Source of the DNA: Cytophagales bacterium
GTDB taxonomy: Bacteria; Bacteroidota; Bacteroidia; Cytophagales; Spirosomataceae
Reading direction: 5' to 3'
NCBI GenBank assembly: GCA_024742395.1
Contig: JANSYO010000028.1
Location: forward strand, 1-49,935
Length of the DNA stretch: 49,935 nucleotides
The notes under the pieces were generated by a model that saw only the letters and a list, made by a program, of their open reading frames with translations, ran no database searches and was not told the DNA's origin. Below, piece after piece: positions 31,780-40,433 of the stretch. How positions within the stretch are numbered: position 1 is the stretch's first letter; each line of letters opens with the position of its first letter. The position numbers were made by a program, and so were the translations under genes.

Positions 31780-33317
31780 TACCTTTTTGTTTTTGTAGGT
31801 TCGCTCACGTTTGTTGGGTTATTTTTATCCCTTACAAATATCCAAGGATAAGCCCCATCCTGCACCAGCACATCAGCTTCAAGCCCATCCTTCCAGCTCA
31901 CCACTTCACTGACATTCGGTGCCTGTGAAGTGTAATTATTTGTGATCCCAATTTGAACAGTGCTTGCTGATGCTGTGCAAAAGTTCGTCACATTCGCCTT
32001 TATTCGCTTTGTAACGTTGTTTCCTACTACGGTACCAATCGGCTGATAAATGTTTCCCACCTTTTCATAGCCTGGCGGCATCGGGAATCCTGCAGGCTCC
32101 GTAAGTCCACCCGGCTCAGTGGCATTACCAGATAAACAATCTACTGTGAATGTGCTTATCCCTGAAGCCAAGGCCACGTCTGATCTTGTCAGGATATTCT
32201 TACCTCTCAGAATGAATGTAAGAGGTATCGACGTCACAATTTGCCCGGCCCAGGCATAACTTCCCGAATTGCTGAATTTGATCGCCTTAATCTGAAAGGG
32301 CCCTTGTGTCGGCTCCTGCCACTCACATAAAGCGTCAAGATGCTGAAGTGAACAGAAACCGCCACCTCCATCGCTTTGCACAGTAAGTACAGCAGACTTG
32401 CTTGACTCACCATTCGCATTCGTAAAGCTGAAGGTAAACTGCCCGGCATTGATATTGTTAGGCGTAAAGTTTAATGGGCTACTTTGATTCGTCATCGTTT
32501 GCCTTACGGTATTGCCTTCATATACCTTTATTGTACCGGGTCCTCCGGAGAAGGTCAGCGTTACACTTCCTGAAGTAGTGATTGTGTTGGTACTTAAGGT
32601 TGGAGCGGCTGGTGGCGGTGTGGCACAATCACTGAAGGTGATCTCAACACTGTCTGTGTCTTCATTAGCATCTCTGAAATAGTAAGTCACGGTAGTACCT
32701 ACATCACCTTCGCGGTAGAATCCATTCGGGTTAAAGATGACAAAACTTACATTATCTGTGCTGATTTCAAGCGGAGTGGTATAATTCGCAAATGTAAAAT
32801 TAGCTCTACGCTTCTTATTAGGGTCTATACCCGTACACACTCCTAAAGCATAACTTACCGCAAAATCAGCCACAGGCGTAGAACTGACAAAAGAACTACT
32901 CTGAAAAATCTTCAGGTTAAAGAAATCATTATTCACGCTCACGGCAGGTGAGGTATAGACCTTATTATTTTCGTCCATATTACTCCCGCTATTAAATACA
33001 GCAGAGCCGGCCACTTCATCCACCAGTGCCACAGAAAGGTTCCCGCTGGTAACCGTGTCCAGGATAGTTGCCTTGAACACATAAGATCCTGAAGCCAGGC
33101 TTAAGTCAAAATCCGCTCCACCTAAAGGGTAAAGCACCTCATAGAGCTTAGTGGTACCGGCTGCATTAAAAACTTCCATTTTTATAGCCGTTTGGTACGG
33201 CGAAATCACAGAGCTATAGTCCGGATTATACTTTCGTTGCTGATTAAAACTAACCTTTGCCATCGTGTTTTTGCGTTTAAAAATTGATTTGATAAAGCGA
33301 ATGAACCTCTGAAACAT
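31779..33317 (-). CDS. Ig-like multi-domain fibre protein
   Basis: 512 residues. A short basic N-terminus (FQRFIRFIKSIFKRK) is followed by tandem beta-sandwich segments and Pro-rich linkers (SDCATPPPAAPTLSTN). A later Ig-like part (GSVTLTFSGGPGTIKVYEG, FTNANGESSKSAVLTV) and a cysteine-containing C-terminal domain follow. Such Ig-like repeats are common on phage fibres that bind cell-surface glycans. It overlaps the next gene by one base. Confidence 0.7.
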   Translation of the reverse strand: MFQRFIRFIKSIFKRKNTMAKVSFNQQRKYNPDYSSVISPYQTAIKMEVFNAAGTTKLYEVLYPLGGADFDLSLASGSYVFKATILDTVTSGNLSVALVDEVAGSAVFNSGSNMDENNKVYTSPAVSVNNDFFNLKIFQSSSFVSSTPVADFAVSYALGVCTGIDPNKKRRANFTFANYTTPLEISTDNVSFVIFNPNGFYREGDVGTTVTYYFRDANEDTDSVEITFSDCATPPPAAPTLSTNTITTSGSVTLTFSGGPGTIKVYEGNTVRQTMTNQSSPLNFTPNNINAGQFTFSFTNANGESSKSAVLTVQSDGGGGFCSLQHLDALCEWQEPTQGPFQIKAIKFSNSGSYAWAGQIVTSIPLTFILRGKNILTRSDVALASGISTFTVDCLSGNATEPGGLTEPAGFPMPPGYEKVGNIYQPIGTVVGNNVTKRIKANVTNFCTASASTVQIGITNNYTSQAPNVSEVVSWKDGLEADVLVQDGAYPWIFVRDKNNPTNVSEPTKTKR

Positions 33318-33321
33318 CGCA

Positions 33322-35361
33322 CTATATAATTACTCTCACACAGCTGGCATAGTCTCCCACCTGTATAATATCGTGAACTACTCCGTTAATTTTTATCTTG
33401 TAACTAGCCTCTATAGTAGCGTCCTGCCATGGATTAAAAAAGAGCACTAAGCCCACATTGCCGTTATTGTCAGGCTTAAATATGACTACCGGCTGCTTAT
33501 TAATGAATGTCTTACTCAGCAGCTTATTGGTACCACTTACATAAGTTGAGCCACCATCAGTGCTAAAATCCAGAAATTCCCAGCTGGTGTTGGCATTGAT
33601 GATATCCTTATTCTCAGAAATCGCCCACATAGCCGCTACATGCCAGTCTACCCCTTTTTGTGATCGGGCCTCTGTAAAGTATCGCCCTGGCAATCGACCA
33701 TCACCGTAATTTTTAGTCCTCGGTTGAGTGAATAGATTGCCATTCTGGTCTAACTGTCCATGTGCATAGCCGTAATAATAAGGATCATCATGCTCTTCTG
33801 CAGGTGCATTCCACAGTCTGATACCATCGGCGTAGGCTATTCCAAAGAGTGCTCGTGTAAATCGTTGACCCGGAGAGGTCAGCGGCTTTGAAGGATATTT
33901 CACTATTGCACCACTAACAGGGTGCTTCACTTCCACAAAGTCTACCGGACCTGTAATCTGATACTCAATCGCATGAAAATCAATGAATATATTCTTCTTA
34001 TTCGGGTAGAACTTCCGGTTCATTACCACCATCATCATAGCCTGGTGAAGCCAGCCGTAATCCTCAGGTCGGCTTTGGTACAGGTCATTGCAATAAAAGA
34101 CTGTGGCTACGGCATGATAAATATAGTATGCCCCTTTAAAGAGCGACACCCCATTCCGGGTATTTAGCCAATCGTTATATGTGCCTGCAAATTGCAAATC
34201 AGGCGTCATTCGGCTGTCATCAGCTTCCGCTTGCATTTGAATCCGGTTGCAATTAATCGCACCAAAACCATTGGCCCAGAAGCCCAGCAAAGCAGATGGG
34301 TTTGCATTGCTCCACTGCTGCAGTACATTGATCATCTTTTGCCCGTTCAGATCTATCCCTACAGCCGGTTCAAAATTCAATTCAACAAAAGCACGGCCTT
34401 TATGCGGGTTCACAACTGTCTGCAGAAAAGCATTCATCAGCGTAGACTCCGGAATATTATCCCAGGCAGCTTGACGGGCAGCATTAGAGCCTTGATAAGC
34501 CGGTGGAATGCCATTATTCAGCATCCAGCCGTCATAATCCACATAATCACTTTGTGCATAAGGCTTTGAAGGCGTAGAAGTAAACCCTTTATTATCGGCT
34601 CTATGTGCAGGATAATCATCCTCCCATCTGAGCTGCAGTGAGGCTATTTTGCCAGTAGGCAAGGTGAAATCCGGAAAATACTTATAGAAGCCCGGATACA
34701 AACTATTATCAAACTGATGGCTTTCAGGCATCCAAAAGTATGTTTTGTTCCCGTTTTGCCATTTCCGCCTATTCTTTGAAGCGTTCGCCTTAATGTGAAT
34801 GTAGGTTTGACTATACTTTTGCCCCTCGTAGATAGTCAGCGGAGCAATGTCCATGCCCTGCAGGGCCGTAATGTCCAGATTCGCTAGCGTTCGGGCGGTG
34901 GCTACGGCCTTTTCTTCTGCTCCTATAAAAACTCGTCGGGTAGCCCCTGAGTCAAAACCCGTTGCCCAGTTGCTGTCATTGAGCAGTATCTGCCCTCCGG
35001 ATTCAGTGATCAGCCATTCCGATCTCAAGGAATTCTGAACACCTGCAGAGTTATAGGTCACATCTTTTGCAGGATTAATATGGTTCGCGTCTGGACTAGG
35101 ATTAACTACCTGATTTACCAGATTCATTACAGCTATCTCAGAGTTACTATTCAATAGTACTTCGTACAGCTGTCCAGATACCACCAGTCCATACCAGGGC
35201 AGAGGATTTACTTTTGTCGTGAGGGATTGGTTGGAATATAGAACCGTGCCTATCACCGGAATAGGCACTTTAGAATAAAACGTGCTGTATATCAGACTTT
35301 GAGGCTTTGTCTGAGAGATTGCCAGAATTTCGCCGGATGAATTGAAAGATTGTACTGCCAT
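33322..35361 (-). CDS. Large tail-spike / host-recognition protein
   Basis: 679 residues from ATG 35361 (MAVQSFN), which overlaps the upstream stop (TAATG). The longer frame to 35472 runs into the upstream gene. The central part (ASLQLRWEDDYPAHRAD, GRAFVELNFEPAVGID, WSNANPSALLGFWANGFGAI, DFHAIEYQI, FGIAYADGIRLWNAPAEEHDD) has the strand-helix rhythm and clustered Asp/Glu/Trp of a barrel-type glycoside hydrolase. I cannot assign a family. A polysaccharide-degrading spike is the leading guess; an inactive adhesin is possible. Confidence 0.7.
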   Translation of the reverse strand: MAVQSFNSSGEILAISQTKPQSLIYSTFYSKVPIPVIGTVLYSNQSLTTKVNPLPWYGLVVSGQLYEVLLNSNSEIAVMNLVNQVVNPSPDANHINPAKDVTYNSAGVQNSLRSEWLITESGGQILLNDSNWATGFDSGATRRVFIGAEEKAVATARTLANLDITALQGMDIAPLTIYEGQKYSQTYIHIKANASKNRRKWQNGNKTYFWMPESHQFDNSLYPGFYKYFPDFTLPTGKIASLQLRWEDDYPAHRADNKGFTSTPSKPYAQSDYVDYDGWMLNNGIPPAYQGSNAARQAAWDNIPESTLMNAFLQTVVNPHKGRAFVELNFEPAVGIDLNGQKMINVLQQWSNANPSALLGFWANGFGAINCNRIQMQAEADDSRMTPDLQFAGTYNDWLNTRNGVSLFKGAYYIYHAVATVFYCNDLYQSRPEDYGWLHQAMMMVVMNRKFYPNKKNIFIDFHAIEYQITGPVDFVEVKHPVSGAIVKYPSKPLTSPGQRFTRALFGIAYADGIRLWNAPAEEHDDPYYYGYAHGQLDQNGNLFTQPRTKNYGDGRLPGRYFTEARSQKGVDWHVAAMWAISENKDIINANTSWEFLDFSTDGGSTYVSGTNKLLSKTFINKQPVVIFKPDNNGNVGLVLFFNPWQDATIEASYKIKINGVVHDIIQVGDYASCVRVII

Positions 35362-36635
35362 TATTGCCAATCGTCGATTAAAAGTTGAAAATCTGCCCAG
35401 TCGGTTGAAGAGTCTGTAAAACCAAAAGTTGCGGTAGCATCTGCTGTTTTTACGCCAATATCCCAGCAACATTTTATTGCAGCCATATTATTGTAGGTGG
35501 TACCGCCTATCTTCAGATAAGAAGGCACATCCATATCACCATTCGTTGTGCACACGTACACCTTATTGTCACGCATTCGGGTAATACTGCAGACAGTAGA
35601 ATAATGCCCTCCTAAGCTCCAGCGTCTTACTACATATCTGTCGTAAGTTGTCCCGCCATCTTTTGAAATGTCAAGAAGAAAGTCCTTAGGGTAGGCCGCT
35701 TGAATGCTGAATTCGGCTACCGGAATATTCACAGAAGTAACCGGTTGGGAGTTGACAGAAGGCACAATATTCTTTTCAACTCCTCCTTTCCATGCTCCTT
35801 CATTAATTCTAACAGAATAACTCTGACCATGGCCGGCCAGCCAGATTACGTAGATATCTGCCACTCCCTGGCTGTCCTGACGGCTATCCAGATGATTCGC
35901 AATTAGAATTCCGGTAAGATCAAAGTTCCCTGGGCTTGGGCTGTCAGCTGGGCTCAGTGCTACTTTGTATCCCATGTTGGCCGTAAAATATTCCGTGTTT
36001 CGGCTGTCTGAATAAGACTGACAAACAGAGCTGGTCCGCAATAAAGGATTCACAGGTGTAGTGTAAGGCAATTTATAGCCTGCAAATCGCCTGCCTATGC
36101 TGTCAAAACCTAGTTCTGTCAAAGCCGTCCAGGTGGCACCGCCATCTTTACTCACTTCACCCGCTTCACTAAAGATGGTACCGGCCATCTTAGTTTCTGC
36201 CTTAATAGCATAATGATGTTGAGCCCGAGCTAATGCTTCAGCAATATTCGAATGTGGGTTGGCCAGTATTTCACAAGTAAGCTGTTCGGCTTCTACATTA
36301 TAGCCTGTGATTGCAGGAATAGCATAAACTGCGGTAGCAGTAATGTCAAAAAAGCCGTTAATAACAATCTGGCAGGCTGGGGTGATATCATAAAAACCAT
36401 CCAGCTCCAGCTGGCAGTCATCATCACCTACCTGAATAACTATTCTGAGCCAGTCATCTTCCTGCCCGTTAATTGGCTTGGCAAAGACAAAATACAGGCC
36501 GTCATCCAGGTCAAGAAACTGATTATCGCCTTCCTGCCAGTTGGTCACCGTATTAATATCATCAGAGAGGCTCCAGCCAAAGCTGTACAGGTTTGTTTTT
36601 CCACTCAGTACCGGTACATGAATATTTTTAGCCAT
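35361..36635 (-). CDS. Fibre-region protein of unknown function
   Basis: 424 residues, beta-rich, no signal peptide. It carries repeated SKDGGATW/SKDGGTTYDRY segments, a motif of sialidase-like or BNR-type repeats (S-x-D-x-G-x-T-W), at roughly residues 162 and 327. These repeats suggest a glycan-binding or glycosidase-like beta-propeller or fibre. It is co-transcribed with the large spike gene. Confidence 0.68.
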   Translation of the reverse strand: MAKNIHVPVLSGKTNLYSFGWSLSDDINTVTNWQEGDNQFLDLDDGLYFVFAKPINGQEDDWLRIVIQVGDDDCQLELDGFYDITPACQIVINGFFDITATAVYAIPAITGYNVEAEQLTCEILANPHSNIAEALARAQHHYAIKAETKMAGTIFSEAGEVSKDGGATWTALTELGFDSIGRRFAGYKLPYTTPVNPLLRTSSVCQSYSDSRNTEYFTANMGYKVALSPADSPSPGNFDLTGILIANHLDSRQDSQGVADIYVIWLAGHGQSYSVRINEGAWKGGVEKNIVPSVNSQPVTSVNIPVAEFSIQAAYPKDFLLDISKDGGTTYDRYVVRRWSLGGHYSTVCSITRMRDNKVYVCTTNGDMDVPSYLKIGGTTYNNMAAIKCCWDIGVKTADATATFGFTDSSTDWADFQLLIDDWQ

Positions 36636-36638
36636 ATT

Positions 36639-37223
36639 TTACGCAATTACACATTCTACAGTAGTGATTAGTCTTCTTTCAGTTTCCGGCGTAGCCGGCA
36701 CGTTAGCTGTATTCACAAGCACAGGCGGCAGAAAATTGTCAATGTTCACCAGGGTGTCACTAGGAAAATGCTGTGCCCGTGTCAATACCAGCTGTATCTT
36801 ATGCAGCCCGTCATTCTGACTCACCAGCTTCATCTCCACCTTATACGGGTTATACGCTTCTACTTCGCCGCAGCTATCTGTCAGCTCTATGGCTATTCGC
36901 CTGTTGGCTAGTTTTTGCTGATACCAGGAGAGAATCTCAGATTTCTTTCTGAAGCTATCAAACTGCAGAGAAAGCTTATCGGTTAGGTTAACACCAAAAT
37001 CCCCACTCAGCTGATCTGCCTCAATTGCCAGGTTCTCAAAGTCCCCGGCTCTAAGGTCAGCCAGCCAGGCTTCAGGTTCCAGAAATGCCAGATTGTCACC
37101 TATATATAGGTCCTGAGAAAAGAGCTGCTGTTTAATGATGGCAGAAGCCGCCAGTCGAATCCGTACTATTCGCCGGTCTTCAGAATTGCTCTGGTGATCT
37201 AAGATGCTTGTTTCGCTTCGCAT
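36639..37223 (-). CDS. Phage structural-region protein
   Basis: 194 residues, mixed alpha/beta. No recognisable family, signal peptide or coiled coil. It overlaps the first gene of the operon by 25 bases, so its translation is coupled. Early position in the fibre operon suggests a baseplate or fibre-attachment role. Confidence 0.62.
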   Translation of the reverse strand: MRSETSILDHQSNSEDRRIVRIRLAASAIIKQQLFSQDLYIGDNLAFLEPEAWLADLRAGDFENLAIEADQLSGDFGVNLTDKLSLQFDSFRKKSEILSWYQQKLANRRIAIELTDSCGEVEAYNPYKVEMKLVSQNDGLHKIQLVLTRAQHFPSDTLVNIDNFLPPVLVNTANVPATPETERRLITTVECVIA

Positions 37224-37654
37224 TGCTTGTTTCGGTAACGGCGGTAATTCCTCAGTAAAGTTTGAACATTCACATCATCTTCAGAAAGACTGTACTTGTC
37301 CATGAAGTCACGGCTAATCACTATCAGCTGCTCATCGCTCATATAAGTAGATCGTTCATCCATAAACTCAAAATACTCATCATAGAAGAGGCCCCTGATA
37401 TTGGCATTAAATCCTTTCAGTGCATTTTCTGAGGGGCTATTGATCCTCAGCCGAAGCAGCTTCTTAAAGCTCACCGTGAAATACACCTCACAGGTTAGCT
37501 TTTCTATATCCACATTTCTGATCGGCATATAATTTTTAGACTGCCCTAAGGCCAGCATTCCAGGAATGCTCTTTCTGATCAGAGATGTTTCAACATCAAA
37601 GCGTTTCACATAGTACTTATAAAGGTATTCTTCCAGCAGAAAAGTTAGCTTCAT
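37199..37654 (-). CDS. First protein of the late fibre operon
   Basis: 151 residues, helical, basic C-terminus (LLRNYRRYRNKQCEAKQ). No recognised family. It is the first gene downstream of the large non-coding region 37655-38296, and its start lies after a short hairpin (GGGT/ACCC, 37719-37730) and a run of Ts. Confidence 0.62.
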   Translation of the reverse strand: MKLTFLLEEYLYKYYVKRFDVETSLIRKSIPGMLALGQSKNYMPIRNVDIEKLTCEVYFTVSFKKLLRLRINSPSENALKGFNANIRGLFYDEYFEFMDERSTYMSDEQLIVISRDFMDKYSLSEDDVNVQTLLRNYRRYRNKQCEAKQAS

Positions 37655-38148
37655 TGAGAGCGGACAAATGTCTGTATCAAAAACTCATATAAATTTACAA
37701 AAAAAATCTACATGAAAAGGGTTCACACCCATTATTGTACAAAAATAAGTTCAGCTGATTTTCTATACCTTTCTAGGCTCTTCCTCTTCACGTTCCAAAA
37801 TCTTTTTTGACTCAGATTTTTCTTACTTTTTATACTATTCATACTTAGTACTGATAGTCAGTAGTTTATGTGATAGTAAGTGTGAATTTAATTTATACTA
37901 TGCCTTAAAAAAATTCATACTAGCCCAAATGGCGATGCCGGAGAAAAAGGTATAGTATGAATTATTTATACTATTCTTACTTTTTAGTAAGAATTAAGTA
38001 AAATTCTTACTAGTAATAACTAGCTGACTGGCAGGCTGTTAAAACATTCTATTTCTATTTAGTATAAATAGTATAAATAATATTAGTTTTTTGAATGGTT
38101 GGGGTTTGGGGAAGGGAGATCTCTGAAAATCGGGTGAGATCATAAGGT
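37655..38148. promoter_or_regulatory. AT-rich repeat region: late control region or replication origin
   Basis: Roughly 490 bp without a credible gene. The motif TATACTA / TAGTATA recurs: TATACTATTCATAC (37831), TATACTATG (37895), CATACTAG (37917), TATAGTATGAAT (37951), TATACTATTCTTAC (37967), and AGTATAAAT in tandem (38061, 38070). ATTCTTACT/AGTAAGAAT (37973-37994) forms a 9-bp hairpin. Placement between early and late operons suits either an origin with iterons or a switch site for a regulator. Confidence 0.6.
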
Positions 38149-38166
38149 AAAAACCTGTCGGTTTTT
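38149..38166 (-). terminator. Secondary terminator after the early operon
   Basis: AAAAACC and GGTTTTT form a perfect 7-bp stem with a 4-nt loop; the right arm itself supplies the U tract on either strand. It backs up the stronger hairpin at 38181-38207. Confidence 0.55.
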
Positions 38167-38180
38167 GCATTTAAATAAGA

Positions 38181-38207
38181 AACCCGCCTCGGAAACCGAG
38201 ACGGGTT
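38181..38207 (-). terminator. Early-operon terminator
   Basis: Minus strand AACCCGTCTCGG / CCGAGGCGGGTT with loop TTT; the single U·G pair exists only on the minus strand, so it acts leftward. TTTCTTATTT follows. It ends the early transcript that finishes at 38297. Confidence 0.75.
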
Positions 38208-38296
38208 AATATTTAACGCCATGAAATACCTTTTGGCCGCTAACAGCCGCTTAACGAAAGCCTGTGGCCTTCGCAAAGCTTAGTGTTAGAAGTAAG

Positions 38297-38683
38297 CTAA
38301 AAAATAGATTTCTCTTGAATTGTAAGGGCTTTTGTGATTGCTGCGTAGGCCTTGTTTAGAAGTACATCTTCAATAGATTGCCCACCGCCTTTCATTTTTT
38401 CATGGCAAATCAATATGTCTTGTAATGCTTCCAACAAGTCAGGTGCTGAAGCTATCAACTGAGCGTTAGCTTGAGATTCTAAACTTGATGATTGAGCACA
38501 TGAACTAATGAATATATTGTCTGCTTTTTCATTCTTGCATCTGATAATATTCGTATAGGAATCAGCTTCCGTTTGTAAATGCCATTCCCCTTTAGTGAAA
38601 TGTGGTTCAGACCAAGCTATTGTTTGACGATCAATTTTATCGTCTGATTTCAATAAAATATTTACTGGTTTTGTATTCTTCAT
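38297..38683 (-). CDS. Conserved phage protein, early region
   Basis: 128 residues. The segment QANAQLIASAPDLLEALQDIL is a motif seen in many small early phage proteins in both Proteobacteria and Bacteroidota (ANA.LIA.AP.LLEAL). The N-terminal half is beta-rich. Function unknown. It overlaps the HTH gene by four bases at the distal end of the early operon. Confidence 0.7.
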   Translation of the reverse strand: MKNTKPVNILLKSDDKIDRQTIAWSEPHFTKGEWHLQTEADSYTNIIRCKNEKADNIFISSCAQSSSLESQANAQLIASAPDLLEALQDILICHEKMKGGGQSIEDVLLNKAYAAITKALTIQEKSIF

Positions 38684-38910
38684 ATCCTCTTTCTTTTGCT
38701 CCTCAAGTCTACTCTGATCAGCTGGTCCAGCGTAAGATTGAAGAAATTTGACAATTTAATTAAGTCCGGTATTCTTGGTGAGGCCCGGTATTCCTCCCAG
38801 CTGCTGAGCTTTCCTCGCTTTAACCCTAGTATTTTGGCCAGTTCCTCCTGAGTAAAACCCAAATCGGTACGCAAATGGGCCAGATTTGAATTAACAAAAT
38901 GGGCTTTCAT
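38680..38910 (-). CDS. XRE-family HTH regulator
   Basis: 76 residues. A complete helix-turn-helix: LAHLRTDLGFTQEELAKILGLKRGKLSSWEEY, then an extra helix LIKLSNFFNLTLDQLI. It is too small for an oligomerisation domain. As the second-last gene in the early operon it is a candidate for the switch between early and late expression, possibly acting at 37655-38148 or on the bipartite elements. Confidence 0.85.
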   Translation of the reverse strand: MKAHFVNSNLAHLRTDLGFTQEELAKILGLKRGKLSSWEEYRASPRIPDLIKLSNFFNLTLDQLIRVDLRSKRKRI

Positions 38911-39094
38911 CCACTATACTATCTGTATTATCATACGCCTCCGGAGGTGGTGGCGGGTTCTCCATTCTCGGCACCCTGGTTCCGGAAGAAGGCAACAATA
39001 CCGCACATACAGCTATCACGAATCCAACTACTGCAGGTATCAGTAGTGCAGCCATCACCAGGATAAGAAGATCTTCACTACTTAGCATATTCAT
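38891..39094 (-). CDS. Small membrane protein
   Basis: 67 residues. One long hydrophobic segment (about 7-33, LLILVMAALLIPAVVGFVIAVCAVLL) followed by a Pro-rich tail (ENPPPPPEAYDN). It overlaps the HTH gene by 20 bases. Function unknown; such early membrane proteins may act in superinfection exclusion. Confidence 0.65.
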   Translation of the reverse strand: MNMLSSEDLLILVMAALLIPAVVGFVIAVCAVLLPSSGTRVPRMENPPPPPEAYDNTDSIVDESPFC

Positions 39095-39335
39095 CTTGTT
39101 TAATTAAGTTTTGCGAGTGCTCAAGATGTATGTCAGATTTAAGCTCTCCATACTTAACAGTGACATAATTGCCTGATTCATGGCTGAATACTGTCCCTAT
39201 TTTACTTGAACATCTATTCTTAACTATTTCGCCTACTCTAAGTTTTTGATTAGCAAACTTGATAGCCTCTTCATAGCTTTTAAAGGGATGGCAAGAGCAT
39301 CCATAAATCCCTATCACCTTACTTTTAGTCTTCAT
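39078..39335 (-). CDS. Small phage protein of unknown function
   Basis: 85 residues with a GCSCHPFKSYEEAIKFA opening and a compact beta C-terminal domain (VGEIVKNRC...GTVFSHESGNYVTVKYGE). The latter has the rhythm of a small SH3/KOW-like barrel. Overlaps both neighbours by 4-17 bases. No family named. Confidence 0.62.
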   Translation of the reverse strand: MKTKSKVIGIYGCSCHPFKSYEEAIKFANQKLRVGEIVKNRCSSKIGTVFSHESGNYVTVKYGELKSDIHLEHSQNLIKQDEYAK

Positions 39336-39682
39336 GATTCCACCTCCTTTTCCATTAAAGAATCAGGCATACTACTATCCCATTCTAGTTTTACAGGATA
39401 AATACTAATGTAGAATACACGATTAATATTTGGATATATATCCATAGATCCATCTCGCATTATGTCTCTTCTGTAATCATCTACCTCAAGCCTGTCCGGA
39501 GTGCATCTAGGATTATCTTCGTTGGACATCTCTATCAAGCCCTCTATTGAACTTACATATTCAAGAAGCTCAGAATCACCATTGAGCAAAGCCTTGTCAA
39601 ACTTCTTAATCTCCTCAGAGAGCTGTTCTCCAAGCTTGTTTTTGCTCACGTAAGTGGAGCTGATGTATGCAAAATATTTCAT
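39332..39682 (-). CDS. Small phage protein of unknown function
   Basis: 116 residues; N-terminal strand (KYFAYISSTYVSKN), central helices, C-terminal strand (RVFYISIYPVKLEW). No family recognised. Tightly packed in the early operon, overlapping its downstream neighbour by four bases. Confidence 0.62.
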   Translation of the reverse strand: MKYFAYISSTYVSKNKLGEQLSEEIKKFDKALLNGDSELLEYVSSIEGLIEMSNEDNPRCTPDRLEVDDYRRDIMRDGSMDIYPNINRVFYISIYPVKLEWDSSMPDSLMEKEVES

Positions 39683-39699
39683 ACGATTATTGTTTAAGG

Positions 39700-39879
39700 T
39701 TAATTATTCGGTTTTCTATCCCACTCTCTCACAGCAGTGTCTACTGCTGCAGAGAGTCGGGCTAATTGCTCAGGCTTGAGCTTTCCTGATTTGACTCCCT
39801 TTGCTTTCAGTTTTTCTTGTTCTTCGCTGATGGAAGCCTGTAATTCCTCTAATTGTTTTATCATTTTTTTCATCATCAT
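39700..39879 (-). CDS. Small basic helical protein
   Basis: 59 residues from ATG 39879 (three consecutive ATGs). Helical, basic (EEQEKLKAKGVKSGKLKPEQLARL). A GGGGG stretch lies a few bases before the ATGs. It overlaps the 3' end of the gene at 39770-40156 by 110 bases in another frame. An A run (GAAAAAAATG) lies in the overlap, so a frameshift product or a former fusion is possible. Confidence 0.55.
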   Translation of the reverse strand: MMMKKMIKQLEELQASISEEQEKLKAKGVKSGKLKPEQLARLSAAVDTAVREWDRKPNN

Positions 39880-40156
39880 GCCCCCAGACAAATCGCAGTA
39901 CCGCAAAGTGCTTAAACTCTATCCAGTAGTCTGTGTCAGCCGTAGTGGGCTTTAATATTGTAACTTCTATTTCTCTGCAGGTGAAGTAGATGTTTTGCTT
40001 ATCCTGCAGCACACGTTGTACCTTATCTATCCAGACCTTCACCTCCAGGTGGTCAAACTTCCTCCGGGCAAAAGCATTGAAATACTCAGCCATCGCTTTT
40101 TGCAGTTGGTTTCTCGGAGAAACTTTGTAGGTGATATCCAGGATAAAGAATTCCAT
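39770..40156 (-). CDS. Phage early protein, 3' end uncertain
   Basis: 128 residues. The first 95 (MEFFILDITYKVSPRNQLQK ... FKHFAVLRFVWGHDD) look like a real compact protein. The last 25-30 residues (GFHQRRTRKTESKGSQIRK) are in the frame that the overlapping gene at 39700-39879 uses differently, and look like non-natural sequence. The functional product may end early or shift frame near 39868. Confidence 0.6.
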   Translation of the reverse strand: MEFFILDITYKVSPRNQLQKAMAEYFNAFARRKFDHLEVKVWIDKVQRVLQDKQNIYFTCREIEVTILKPTTADTDYWIEFKHFAVLRFVWGHDDEKNDKTIRGITGFHQRRTRKTESKGSQIRKAQA

Positions 40157-40227
40157 TAATTCAGGTCACAGCCCTTTGTGATGCAGACTCCACACCGGAG
40201 CCTGCTACACTTAGAGCCACATGACAT

Positions 40228-40401
40228 TCAGCTGCCCTTTTTGCTTTCTTGAATTTCTAATCGCAGCTCCTGCAGGTTATGCTTCATAGCTTGAGCAGCT
40301 ACTCTCACCCGGGTGCCGGCAGTTTTGTTGCCGTTAAGAAACTTCTGATAATCAGCTCTGATTTCATTTAGTTGCTCTTGAAGTCTATTCATTCTTTCCA
40401 T
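40228..40401 (-). CDS. Histone H1-like (Hc1-type) small protein
   Basis: 57 residues. MERMNRLQEQLNEIRADYQK is followed by the typical Bacteroidota histone-H1-like core FLNGNKTAGTRVRVAAQAMK and NLQELRLEIQESKKG. Proteins of this family bind DNA with low specificity. A related, longer copy lies at 40741-40953. The stop (TGA) is at 40228-40230. It is easily missed because of its size. Confidence 0.8.
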   Translation of the reverse strand: MERMNRLQEQLNEIRADYQKFLNGNKTAGTRVRVAAQAMKHNLQELRLEIQESKKGS

Positions 40402-40433
40402 TTGTAAATTGTTTTAAAGTATTGATTGAAAAT

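Noticed and set aside
38055-38276. 73-residue minus reading frame in the spacer
   Set aside because: It runs through the two terminator hairpins at 38149-38207 and has low-complexity, unnatural composition. I treat the region as control DNA.
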